From Acidimicrobiaceae bacterium (GTDB lineage Bacteria; Actinomycetota; Acidimicrobiia; Acidimicrobiales; UBA8190): a DNA stretch of 34,210 bases. The stretch covers positions 145,646 through 179,855 of the forward strand of contig PLZB01000105.1 of assembly GCA_003151955.1 (NCBI GenBank). Direction: 5' to 3'. This document shows positions 1 through 7,153 of this stretch, piece after piece (within the stretch, counting starts at the first letter, position 1; each line of letters begins with the position of its first letter). The position numbers and the translations under genes were made by a program. Under the pieces are notes generated by a model. It saw only the letters and a list, made by a program, of their open reading frames with translations, searched no databases and had not been told where the DNA came from.

Positions 1-1112
1 GATTCGGCGAAGGTGGACCCGAACAGCTGCTGGAGGAGCATGGCCGCTTCTTGGTCGGCACTGCTGGATGTTCGGGCGTAGATCTCCATGGTCGTCTTCA
101 CGGTTCCGTGCCCGATCCGCGTGGCCATGACCCGTGGATGCACGCCGACGTCGACGAGCGACGATGTCGCGGCATGACGCAATCCGTGGAATGTGAGGCC
201 GTCGAGGCCGGCTCGCGTTGCTGCCGGCCGGAGGATCCGCTCACCGAACCGCCGCCGAAGGATCCCACCACGGGGACCGACGAAGACGAGCGCATCGGGA
301 TCGCCGAGCACATCCGAGCGATAGGTGGCGAGATGTTCGGCGATCCTGTCCAGCAGGAAGGGGGGAACGGCCATGGTCCGTAGCCGGGCCGGACGCTTTC
401 CCTCGGGGACGACGGACAGATGGCCGGCGAGCTCTTCGACGGTTTGCGCGACGGTGATCGTCCGGCGTTCCTGGTCGACGTCCCGGATGCGGAGTGCGAC
501 GGCCTCCTCCCACGCCAAGCCCAGAACGCCGGCCGTTAGGACCAGGGTCCGGTAGTGCCCGGGCAGTTCGTCGACCAGGCGGCGGACGTCGTCGGGGCTG
601 AGGGTCCGACGTTCAGTCCGGACGATCCTCGGCAGCGCCACTTTGCGGGCCGGCGATCGGCCGATCATGTCCGCGTTGACAGCGGCATTGAGCGTGGCTC
701 GCAGCGCAGCGAAGTCACGGGTCACCGTGGCCGCCGAAGCGTGGCGGCCCCGTTCGTCCACGGCCTTCTGGACGTGTGTGGGGGTGAGTGAGCCGAGGGA
801 GATGGCGCCGAGGGCCGGCCGAAAGACCTCGATGCCCTGCCGGTCCCGGGCCACGGTGGCCGGCCGCTTGCCTGGCCTGTCCAACCAGGAATCTGCCCAC
901 TCACCGACACTGATCCTCCCGGCTCTCGGATCGAGGTATTGACCGCGGATCAGGTCCGACTGAATCGTGGCGAGAAAGGCGTTGGCGTCGGCCTTGATCA
1001 GATAGGTCTTCGGCGCAGTGACTCGCCGGCCGCTGCCGTCCTGGTACCGAACGCGCCAACGCCCAGAAGGGAGTCGGTCGACGGCTCCGAACGGTCGCTT
1101 CTGGGCGTTCAC
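1..1112 (-). CDS. int: Tyrosine site-specific recombinase (ICE integrase), C-terminus cut by window edge
   Basis: This is a phage-type integrase that would recombine the element's attachment sites. It starts at GTG (1112), inside a 4-base GTGA overlap with the excisionase stop, which indicates translational coupling. Visible parts are an AP2-like arm-binding N-terminus (residues about 8-45), a core-binding SAM-like domain (about 68-165) and a catalytic domain from about 175. His309 and Arg312 (HGLRH), His335 (IGHGT) and Tyr345 (EIYAR) are all present. The first catalytic Arg expected after the GLR-type motif is missing: the sequence reads GLAWEEA, with Ala200 encoded at 513-515. The reading frame is open throughout and runs off the left edge with no stop seen. 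The family assignment is secure. Whether the protein is active is uncertain because of the Ala substitution. Confidence 0.93.
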   Translation of the reverse strand, partial: MNAQKRPFGAVDRLPSGRWRVRYQDGSGRRVTAPKTYLIKADANAFLATIQSDLIRGQYLDPRAGRISVGEWADSWLDRPGKRPATVARDRQGIEVFRPALGAISLGSLTPTHVQKAVDERGRHASAATVTRDFAALRATLNAAVNADMIGRSPARKVALPRIVRTERRTLSPDDVRRLVDELPGHYRTLVLTAGVLGLAWEEAVALRIRDVDQERRTITVAQTVEELAGHLSVVPEGKRPARLRTMAVPPFLLDRIAEHLATYRSDVLGDPDALVFVGPRGGILRRRFGERILRPAATRAGLDGLTFHGLRHAATSSLVDVGVHPRVMATRIGHGTVKTTMEIYARTSSSADQEAAMLLQQLFGSTFAE

Positions 1113-1396
1113 GAGGCCACCTCCCACCGCGGCGGCTCGACCCGGTTGCGTTCGAGGTACGCCTCGATGTCGGCCTCGGCGAGCACGATGCAACGGCCAG
1201 CTCGGCTGAACGGGATGCGCCGCTCCTGTACGAGCCGGCGAAGGAGTCGGAACGAGAAGATCGGATAGGCATCGGCAGCCTGCTGCAGAGTGAAGTAGGG
1301 GCCCCGGACCGGCATGGTGCCGGTGCCCGGGACTCCCTCCAGTCGGCTGGACCGTCCGGAAGCGCGTCTGCCGGTTGCGGCAGCGTTCGTCGTCAT
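1109..1396 (-). CDS. xis: Excisionase-like small helix-turn-helix protein
   Basis: This small DNA-binding protein is probably the recombination directionality factor for the adjacent integrase. The C-terminal part contains a MerR/excisionase-type winged helix: TLQQAADAY, then FSFRLLRRLVQERRIPFSRAGR, then EADIEAYLERN. That is the standard helix-turn-helix 17 arrangement. The N-terminal 27 residues are Thr/Ser/Gly/Arg-rich and probably disordered. I chose ATG at 1396 because it overlaps the stop of a short ORF (1393-1464) that has a strong ribosome-binding site. ATG at 1315 (68 aa, beginning MPVRGPYF) is an alternative, but no Shine-Dalgarno sequence is visible there. The stop overlaps the integrase start by 4 bases. 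The xis-before-int arrangement is typical of actinobacterial ICEs. Confidence 0.8.
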   Translation of the reverse strand: MTTNAAATGRRASGRSSRLEGVPGTGTMPVRGPYFTLQQAADAYPIFSFRLLRRLVQERRIPFSRAGRCIVLAEADIEAYLERNRVEPPRWEVAS

Positions 1397-1464
1397 TGGG
1401 CCGGCCAGCTTGCGGGGCTGGGACGCCAATCTCCGCTGTCAGCCGTCGATGTGCCTCTCGCCAT
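1393..1464 (-). CDS. Possible 23-aa leader ORF coupled to the excisionase gene
   Basis: An ATG at 1464 follows a strong ribosome-binding site (GGAAGGAG, 6-7 nt upstream) and opens a 23-codon frame. Its TGA overlaps the ATG of the excisionase (ATGA at 1393-1396). The peptide is Ser/Pro/Trp-rich and resembles nothing I recognise. Because the excisionase start has no ribosome-binding site of its own, this small frame may serve mainly to deliver ribosomes to it. A frameshift that split one longer N-terminus is an alternative reading. Confidence 0.4.
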   Translation of the reverse strand: MARGTSTADSGDWRPSPASWPAQ

Positions 1465-1523
1465 GGTGAACTCCTTCCGAGATGGGCACCGTTTCGGGGC
1501 CTCATGAGAGAAGGGCGTGGCCG

Positions 1524-1534
1524 GTCCAAGCTAT
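1524..1534 (-). promoter_or_regulatory. ATAGCNTGGAC motif upstream of excisionase/integrase
   Basis: The minus strand reads ATAGCTTGGAC, followed by CGGCCACGCC. The motif overlaps the stop codon of the DUF4913 gene and lies 60 nt upstream of the leader ORF start. The same motif precedes four other genes in this window (see findings). TAGCTT fits a minimal TANNNT -10 element. No convincing -35 is visible. Confidence 0.5.
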
Positions 1535-2076
1535 TGACGGTCCTCTGCCAGGGCGTTGCTGATCGCCGAACCGTCGAGACGAGCGAGCCGCCTACGCGAC
1601 TCGACGTCGGCGGCAACGAAGGTGTCCCAGGCGTCGGTGTCGTCGGGATGGAGCCGGCTGGGAGGATTCTGATGAACTGCGCCGCAGGAGCGTTCCGCTG
1701 TCCACGTTCGGAGCAGAGCCGTGATGTCGCGGAGGGCCCGGAACCAGTCGAGGGGGGCGGTGGCTGGGGCGGTGTTGGAGAAGCTGGACCGTTCGTGGTC
1801 GCGGAGTGCCACGAGGGCTTCGACGTGCTCGTTGTGCCGCCACCAGCAGTTGGGGATGACGTGGTGGTCCAGGTGGGAGAACCTCTCCTGGAGTTCCTTG
1901 ACCCAGCTCCGCAGGTCCACCCATTCGACGGCGCCGGCGTCGGCAGAGATGTCCGGCCAGTACGTGACGGTCGGGATCTCCTCCTCGACCGGCTCATCGT
2001 CGTAGGAGCCGAAGAGCTGGCGCAGCGAGTCGACCGGGGGTCGTTGTGGCTCGGCGTCGTCAGGTTCTGTCGTCAT
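1531..2076 (-). CDS. DUF4913 family protein
   Basis: This is a 181-residue soluble protein. Residues about 50-125 show the pattern I associate with DUF4913 of actinobacterial conjugative elements: a conserved WV..L stretch, the motif CWWRH at 77-81, an EALVALRDHE helix, then a DWFR..RD segment. The acidic N-terminus (DDEPVEEEIP) looks disordered. Its biochemical function is unknown. In such elements it commonly sits next to the coupling ATPase, which suggests a role in DNA processing or transfer. It starts at ATG 2076 inside an ATGA overlap with the VirD4 gene, so the two are almost certainly co-translated. Confidence 0.75.
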   Translation of the reverse strand: MTTEPDDAEPQRPPVDSLRQLFGSYDDEPVEEEIPTVTYWPDISADAGAVEWVDLRSWVKELQERFSHLDHHVIPNCWWRHNEHVEALVALRDHERSSFSNTAPATAPLDWFRALRDITALLRTWTAERSCGAVHQNPPSRLHPDDTDAWDTFVAADVESRRRLARLDGSAISNALAEDRQ

Positions 2077-3875
2077 GGCGTGGAATCGGTCGGGGCGGTG
2101 GCGAAGTGTGGGTCGTCGACGGTGGCGGTGCCGGTGGCGGTCTCGAACCGCCTCCGAGCTGCGGCGAGCTCGTCGCCGTCGGTCCGGGCGGTCCAGGGCT
2201 GGAGGCCGAGCATGATCGGCCGTGCGGCCCGGAGGAGGAGCAGGCCGTGGCCGAGGGGGAGCCGGCGAATTTCAGATGGGTCGAGGATCGGTCGGCAGCG
2301 GGTGGACGACGACATCGATCTGTTGGCCGGGGAGCCGTGTTGGGTCTGTGACCATTCCAGGACGTCCCGTTCGCCCATCAGCCGGGAGATGTCCGCGAGA
2401 TCGTCAGCGTTGGCGGAGCCACCGAGGACCATCTTCACGATGGCCGAGTCCCAAATCGCTCCGGCGGCTTCCCGGCCCCACCGGTCCCGGGCCTGGGCCA
2501 GGGACTGGAGCACGGCCAGGGTCGTGATTCCCGACCCGCCGCCCTCGCTCATCAGGGCCGGCAGGGAAGGCAGGGGGTAGTTGGCCGCCTCGTCGAGGAT
2601 CAGGGCCAGGGGCGGGTCGAGCCGTTGGCCGGCAGAGCGGGCGGCGAGGCGGCGGGCGGCGTCAACGACGTCCTCGATAAGGGCGGCCACGAACGTAGCC
2701 GTCGCCGAGGCACCGGTGGCGGTGCCCAACAAGTAGAGCGTGCCCCGCTGGGTGAGGAACGAGACCGGATCGAACTCGTAGCCGGGCTCGGGTGTCACGG
2801 CGGCCAGGACGGCCGGGTCGGCGAGCGGGGCGAAGGTATTCGCCACCATGGCCCAGACCGAGTCCCGGGTGCGCTGGTCGGAGGCGATGATGGCGTCCAG
2901 GGCCCGTTCCCAGCCGGGGGTGGCGGCCGGGTGCGACGTGAGGATGGCGACGGCCTCCTTCGCTCCGGCGGCGGCGTGGCTCCACCGGTAGAGGTCCGCA
3001 GGGGGTCGCTGGTCGAGGGCGGCGGCGTGGAGCATGCACCGGGTGGCCGACAGGGCCTGTTGCCGCCAGAAGTTGGCGTTCTCCACCCCGCTGGCGCCGG
3101 CGTCGGAGACGAGAGCCTGGGCCCGGACCATCGCTGTCTGGGGATCCTCACAGCCCCGGACCAGCGACCACCGGAGAGCCGGCAGGCCGGACCGGTAAGG
3201 GGCGAGGCCCTGGGGATCGAACACGGCGGTCGGGCCCAACCGGCTCCGAGCCTCGATGGTGACAGCCAAGTTGTCCGGCCGGGTCGAGGTGGTCACCACC
3301 GGCCCGGGGGCATCGAGAATCATGGGGATGACCACTCCGGTGCCCTTGCCGGACCGGGGAGGGCCGAGGAGCAGCATCGAGTCCTCCACCGACGCCCAGC
3401 AGGCGACACCCCGGCTCACCCCGAGCCGGAATCCGACGTCGCAGGGACGGGGCCGGTCGAGCGACGGCCGCAGCGTCGACGCCCGGGCCAGAACCGTCCT
3501 CCTGCCGGCGGCACGCCGGACCTCACCTCTCGTCGCCAGGCCCTTCGCTCGCAGCAGCCCGGCGGGCCCTCTCGACGAGGACTCGAACCGCCAGATCCGC
3601 CAGGCTCCCCAGGCGGCGATGGCTCCGCAGGCCAGGACGGCAGCGGTGCACGGCCAGTAGAGGGCCGTCGGGCCGACCGGCGAGTGCCAGGCGGCGCTTG
3701 GGTCGCTGAGATGGGAGAGCGCGGCGACACCGCCGAGCAGCCGGCCCGGCGGGATCCGATGACCTGAGAGCCACGCCGAGAGCGCCCCGCCTGCCCAGAG
3801 CAACCCGGCGACGGTCAGCGACGCGGCGATGCCGGCGAGAGTCAGGTCGGTTCCGGTGCGTGGGTGGATCTCCAT
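2073..3875 (-). CDS. VirD4/TraG-type type IV coupling protein (DNA-transfer ATPase)
   Basis: This membrane-anchored ATPase brings the relaxase-DNA complex to the mating channel. It has 600 residues. Hydrophobic segments lie near residues 10-35 and 70-95, and the cytoplasmic ATPase domain follows. Walker A is GPPRSGKGTG, with the form GKG(T/V)G usual for TraG/VirD4 rather than GK(S/T). Walker B is LALILDEAAN, followed by a GGGSGITTLAVLQSLAQ helix and a TraD/TraG C-terminal QLxS-like region ending with a DPSEIRRLP segment. ATG at 3875 was chosen because it overlaps the upstream stop as TGATG and precedes the first membrane segment. A longer upstream reading is Arg/Pro-rich and lies over another gene. 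Its neighbours support a transfer role. Confidence 0.92.
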   Translation of the reverse strand: MEIHPRTGTDLTLAGIAASLTVAGLLWAGGALSAWLSGHRIPPGRLLGGVAALSHLSDPSAAWHSPVGPTALYWPCTAAVLACGAIAAWGAWRIWRFESSSRGPAGLLRAKGLATRGEVRRAAGRRTVLARASTLRPSLDRPRPCDVGFRLGVSRGVACWASVEDSMLLLGPPRSGKGTGVVIPMILDAPGPVVTTSTRPDNLAVTIEARSRLGPTAVFDPQGLAPYRSGLPALRWSLVRGCEDPQTAMVRAQALVSDAGASGVENANFWRQQALSATRCMLHAAALDQRPPADLYRWSHAAAGAKEAVAILTSHPAATPGWERALDAIIASDQRTRDSVWAMVANTFAPLADPAVLAAVTPEPGYEFDPVSFLTQRGTLYLLGTATGASATATFVAALIEDVVDAARRLAARSAGQRLDPPLALILDEAANYPLPSLPALMSEGGGSGITTLAVLQSLAQARDRWGREAAGAIWDSAIVKMVLGGSANADDLADISRLMGERDVLEWSQTQHGSPANRSMSSSTRCRPILDPSEIRRLPLGHGLLLLRAARPIMLGLQPWTARTDGDELAAARRRFETATGTATVDDPHFATAPTDSTP

Positions 3876-4111
3876 CACCGTGCTCCGACGACGGATTCGG
3901 CCTGGTCGAGGCGCAGTACGTACCGAGGGCAGCGCGTCCCGACGGGATGCCCTCGGACATCCCCGCAGAACACGCAGGTGCCTCGCCGGCCGCCGTCTGC
4001 GCGGCCGCACCAGCCGACCTCGCCGAACTCGTCGGTCGGGAACACGACCGATGCCGGGCGTCCGCACGTGCAGAGCTCGTCCGGCTCCGCCCGGCGCTTC
4101 TCGGCGGTCAT
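3875..4111 (-). CDS. Small Cys-rich, probable zinc-binding protein
   Basis: This is a 78-residue protein with six cysteines: CTC at 14-16, Cys35, CVFC at 46-49 and Cys61. The spacing suggests one or two zinc ribbons. There is no membrane segment and I do not recognise a named family. It is locked between two transfer genes: its ATG at 4111 overlaps the ArdC stop (ATGA) and its stop overlaps the VirD4 start (TGATG). This makes it a real operon member despite its size. A DNA-binding or adaptor role is possible, but this is inference from the zinc motif and position only. Confidence 0.75.
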   Translation of the reverse strand: MTAEKRRAEPDELCTCGRPASVVFPTDEFGEVGWCGRADGGRRGTCVFCGDVRGHPVGTRCPRYVLRLDQAESVVGAR

Positions 4112-5178
4112 GGCCCCACCACCGCCACCGCCGGCTCCTCGGCGGCGCTGAACCCGCCGGTGAGCTCCGCTCGCCGGGCCCGGGCCGCTTCCAGGGCCTG
4201 GTCGGCGCCGGGAACCTTCCCGCCCGAGCTGTGCTCCGCCGGACTCACCTCGATGATCGTCTTCGCCGCCTGGGCGACCCGTCGCTGGGTCGCCAGGACG
4301 GCGGCGTTCGGGTCCTCTCCAGCCCAGCCTGCGACGTAGGGGAAGGTGTACTCGTCGGTCGGCATCCCATGGGCCGAGGCGACCACGTAGGCGACCGACT
4401 CCGCCTCGACCTCCTGGAGCGAGCGGGGGACCAGTTGGCCAGCAGGATCCTCGTGGAGGAGGCAATGAGCCGCCTCGTGAATCAGCGTCTTCACCATCGC
4501 CGCGTCGTCCATGTCGGCCCTTACGACCACGCTCCGGGTCGCCCAGGTGGTCTGGCCGTTCGCCCCCTGGATCGCCCTGGCATCGGGCACCGTGTCCACC
4601 GTGAAGCCACGGGACTCGATCAGCCGCAGGACCGCCACGCCCAACCCGGGAGGAGCCTCACCCTCGAGGAGTTTCGGCCGGGTCGGCTCGGGAACGGGCT
4701 CCCCCGAGGTCTGGCCGACCTCGAAGCAGTACTCGACCTTGAACCCGAAGAGCTGCCGCCGCCGCTCCTCGATCTCGCCCGACCGGGCGCCGTCCTCGGT
4801 GCCGAGCGGGCGGACCTGGCCCTGGCCGTCGACCGCCACGCGGCGATGGCCAGTCATCGGAGCGAGGATGGCGTATCCGTGCTGACCCTTGTCGACGGAA
4901 CGACCCAGGGCCTTCCAGGTGTTGAACCCGGCTACGTAGGTCGGCTCAGGAGTCGGCACCGCCCCCGCCGCGAACGCCAGGGCATGGGCGACCTGGATCA
5001 ACATGCAGTTCCCAGGTGAGTACGCGTGAAGCCGGGCCTGGAAGTCGAGGAACCGCTTCCAGTCCTCTCCCGAGCGCAGCGCCGCCACCTGCTCAGCCAG
5101 GACCTCCTGAGCGGCTGCGACCTTGGCCGCCACCCGATCCGCCCAGTCCTCCTTCGACGCCCTTCCTGTCGAGCCCAC
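4108..5178 (-). CDS. ardC: ArdC-like anti-restriction protein (ssDNA-binding domain plus zincin metallopeptidase)
   Basis: This protein probably protects incoming single-stranded DNA, or removes restriction proteins, after transfer. Residues about 30-130 match the ArdC N-terminal ssDNA-binding domain (FLDFQARLHAYSPGNCMLI, then FNTWKALGRSV.KGQHG.AI). Residues about 180-300 form a zincin domain with LIHEAAHCLLH (HExxH starting near 234) and a downstream glutamate helix, EVEAESVAYVV. The start is GTG at 5178, preceded by a good Shine-Dalgarno (GAAGGGAGG). Its stop overlaps the next gene as ATGA. It is the first gene of the minus-strand block and has its own upstream motif at 5235-5245. ArdC-type genes typically lie in the region that enters the recipient first. 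Antirestriction activity is inferred from the family. Confidence 0.85.
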   Translation of the reverse strand: MGSTGRASKEDWADRVAAKVAAAQEVLAEQVAALRSGEDWKRFLDFQARLHAYSPGNCMLIQVAHALAFAAGAVPTPEPTYVAGFNTWKALGRSVDKGQHGYAILAPMTGHRRVAVDGQGQVRPLGTEDGARSGEIEERRRQLFGFKVEYCFEVGQTSGEPVPEPTRPKLLEGEAPPGLGVAVLRLIESRGFTVDTVPDARAIQGANGQTTWATRSVVVRADMDDAAMVKTLIHEAAHCLLHEDPAGQLVPRSLQEVEAESVAYVVASAHGMPTDEYTFPYVAGWAGEDPNAAVLATQRRVAQAAKTIIEVSPAEHSSGGKVPGADQALEAARARRAELTGGFSAAEEPAVAVVGP

Positions 5179-5234
5179 ATCGCCTCCCTTCGAGAGGCGA
5201 CCGACGGCACGCCTCTACAAGGAGGTCTTCGGGC

Positions 5235-5245
5235 GTCCATGCTAT
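5235..5245 (-). promoter_or_regulatory. ATAGCNTGGAC motif upstream of ardC-like gene
   Basis: The minus strand reads ATAGCATGGAC, 57 nt upstream of the GTG start of the ArdC-like gene. TAGCAT fits a -10 element. A short dyad (CCTC at 5212-5215 with GAGG at 5222-5225) follows in what would be the 5' leader. Confidence 0.5.
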
Positions 5246-5389
5246 GAGGCAAAGGATGTCGAACCTACGGGGCTCGTCTGTCGCCCGGGAGCAACTTTCA
5301 TGGTTTCCCACTACGCAGGGCACTCGCGGCCGTCCAGGACCGGGAGGCTTGTAGGCTCAGGTCAGAACAGACACGGAGAGGATACGAAC

Positions 5390-5530
5390 GTGGAAGGCGA
5401 CCGTCGACACCCTGACGTCATCGAGAAGCGTGGAGGCCAACAGCGAGCAGAGAACGCGAGACAGCCCCAGGGGCAGTCGGAACCGCCTCCCGCTCCTCCA
5501 CCACCGGCCCCTGCGTCGCCGGCTCCGTAG
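5390..5530 (+). CDS. Possible 46-aa charged, proline-rich small protein
   Basis: A GTG at 5390 sits 8 nt after GAGAGGA, a plausible ribosome-binding site. It opens a 46-codon frame rich in Arg, Gln and Glu, followed by a run of Pro and Ala at the C-terminus. No domain is recognisable. It ends 21 nt before the DUF6338 gene, so the two could be co-transcribed. Because the tail is low complexity and the frame is short, this could be noise; position and ribosome-binding site are the only support. Confidence 0.35.
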   Translation: MEGDRRHPDVIEKRGGQQRAENARQPQGQSEPPPAPPPPAPASPAP

Positions 5531-5551
5531 CATCAGCTCCAGCACCGACGC

Positions 5552-6361
5552 ATGCCGACAACACTGGTCGGTCTGCTCCTCTTCATCGTGGTGCTGGCCC
5601 CGGGCTTCTGCTTCGTTTCAGCTTGGGATACCCGATTCCCAGAGAGGCAGCGCTCGGTCTTTCGAGAGACGATCACCGTCGCCTTTGCAAGCTTGACCCT
5701 CGACGTGTTGGTCCTCGGGCTATTTGCGATCGTCCGAGCGCTCTGGCCGAGCTCGACCCCCGACGTGGGCGAACTCATCCGCCAAGCTCACGCCTACCTC
5801 GTGGGAGCATCGTTCCCGCACGGCGGCTACTACCGGAACGGAGTGCTCCAAACCCAAGGCAGCTTCTTGCTCCCAAGTCACTACGTTGAAGTATTCATTT
5901 GGGCAATCGCACTTCTCGGCGTCGCTTGCTTTGGCGCCTGGACAGCCGGGAACTTCCTCCCTTGGACGTTTCCGTTCGAGTCGTCGTGGTCACTCGCCTT
6001 CGCTGGAGCACGCCCCGAGAACACTGAGGTCTACGTCGGGTGCGAACTCAATGATGGGGGATACATCGCCGGATATCTTCTGAGTTTCAGCTCGGAAATT
6101 GAGGAGACGGAGGACCGCGACCTCACCCTGTCAGGGGAGATCAAGTACCGGCCTGCCGGAGCACTCGAGGCCGAGGATCAGAAGGTGGGCTCGGTCGTTG
6201 TAAGCGCCCGAGACATCAAGTTCCTTACTGTGAGCTACATCAACCTCCCGGCGTCCTCACTCAAGCTGGAATCACCACTAAAACGCGGATTACTCAGACT
6301 GCCCAGGTGGATCTGCACCAAGATCCCGAAGGAACCGGCTGAAGTCCAAGACGACGGGTAA
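5552..6361 (+). CDS. DUF6338-like membrane protein
   Basis: This 269-residue protein begins MPTTLVGLLLFIVVLAPGF. A hydrophobic segment runs over residues about 3-23, a second over about 46-63 and a third over about 112-130. A mostly soluble C-terminal half follows, with an EIKYRPAG..EADDQ-type beta region that probably faces the cytoplasm. The N-terminal membrane segment followed by PERQRSVFRET is characteristic of what I remember as DUF6338; I cannot run a profile search. Function is unknown. Base composition is lower in G+C than in the surrounding transfer genes, as is common for cargo genes. It is transcribed away from the ArdC block. Its partner, if any, is the small ORF just upstream. 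Confidence 0.65.
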   Translation: MPTTLVGLLLFIVVLAPGFCFVSAWDTRFPERQRSVFRETITVAFASLTLDVLVLGLFAIVRALWPSSTPDVGELIRQAHAYLVGASFPHGGYYRNGVLQTQGSFLLPSHYVEVFIWAIALLGVACFGAWTAGNFLPWTFPFESSWSLAFAGARPENTEVYVGCELNDGGYIAGYLLSFSSEIEETEDRDLTLSGEIKYRPAGALEAEDQKVGSVVVSARDIKFLTVSYINLPASSLKLESPLKRGLLRLPRWICTKIPKEPAEVQDDG

Positions 6362-6487
6362 GAGGACACAGTCCGGCACTCAACCTGCAAGACCGACGGC
6401 TCGGTGAGCAGTCAGACGACGATGGATCGGGTTGGCGAGCAGCGCCTCGGGGGCCGGCCGCCCATGGGTGGTCCGGTCCGCCGCGGG

Positions 6488-6524
6488 TTGACAGGGTGTG
6501 GAAACACCGCTAATGTTATTAGTG
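6488..6524 (+). promoter_or_regulatory. Near-consensus promoter with palindromic operator and leaderless start
   Basis: TTGACA (6488-6493) and TAATGT (6511-6516) are separated by exactly 17 bases. The predicted transcription start, 7 nt after the -10, coincides with the GTG at 6524, so the mRNA would be leaderless. The spacer contains the perfect dyad GGTGT-GGAA-ACACC (6495-6508). A third half-site, CCACACC (6531-6537), lies just inside the gene and is the inverse complement of GGTGTGG (6495-6501). This arrangement suggests autorepression by the HTH protein encoded by the second gene of the operon. Confidence 0.75.
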
Positions 6525-7153
6525 TGATTCCCACACCCCGACAGGTGCTCCCGATCCTCCTCCCCGCCGCTGGGCCGATCCGCAACTCCCTCCGCAAGGG
6601 CGTGGCCTACGCGGACGAACTCCAGCCGGAGTCGGACACTCGCGATCCTTGGTTCTGGTCCCATTCAGCCCGGTACTCGACCCTCAGACATCTGGCCGCC
6701 GCAAACTCTCGGGTGGGAGTTGAGGGTTGGGAGGTTCGCTCGGGTGTGCCCAACTGCGGCATCCATATCCGCCTTGGGGACCTTCACTTGGCTCGCGTCG
6801 TGAGGTCACTGTCTGGAACCACCCCACCGCCCGGAAGGAACCTGGCTCGCCAGCGGGCCTGGAGAGGGGTGGGAGATCCGGGTCCACAACAGGGCCAGTT
6901 GAACCTCGATACTGACGAAGGCCTCCCCCCCCTCCAACTAATCGTGGATTGGTCCGACGAAAGCGGAGAACCGGTGATCCATGTTGGACTCCCCTCCGCC
7001 CCCTGGGACTACCGGAAGGCGCCGCGACTTCACTGGCGGGTGCAACTGCCAGACGAAGAAGTTGACCTTGAATCCCTTGCCTTCCCTGGCGACGTTGGTG
7101 GGCTCGGGGGTGGGATGGTACTGGAACTGGACAGGGCCGAACTCGCCCCATGA
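6524..7153 (+). CDS. Unknown protein, first gene of the HTH-protease operon
   Basis: This is a 209-residue protein that I do not recognise. It begins with PRQVLPILLPAAG and contains a region with alternating hydrophobic residues: LQLIVDWSDESGEPVIHVGLPSAPW, read across residues about 145-170. It has no membrane segment and no obvious catalytic motif. GTG at 6524 was chosen because it falls exactly at the predicted transcription start of a strong promoter; the open frame upstream runs through the promoter and is not expected to be translated. The stop overlaps the next gene's start by 4 bases (ATGA), so expression is tied to the HTH/ImmA-IrrE protein. A small unknown protein paired with an HTH-ImmA/IrrE partner occurs in toxin-antitoxin and phage-repressor modules, so a toxin or effector role is possible but unproven. 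Confidence 0.6.
   Translation: MIPTPRQVLPILLPAAGPIRNSLRKGVAYADELQPESDTRDPWFWSHSARYSTLRHLAAANSRVGVEGWEVRSGVPNCGIHIRLGDLHLARVVRSLSGTTPPPGRNLARQRAWRGVGDPGPQQGQLNLDTDEGLPPLQLIVDWSDESGEPVIHVGLPSAPWDYRKAPRLHWRVQLPDEEVDLESLAFPGDVGGLGGGMVLELDRAELAP

Noticed and set aside
1375..2580. A 401-codon plus-strand frame over the excisionase, DUF4913 and VirD4 genes
   Set aside because: Low-complexity composition and no ribosome-binding site. The minus-strand genes overlap by ATGA/TGATG and match families.
2625..5019. Long plus-strand frames over VirD4 and ArdC
   Set aside because: Arg/Gly/Pro-rich shadow translations that contradict the clear Walker and HExxH motifs on the other strand.
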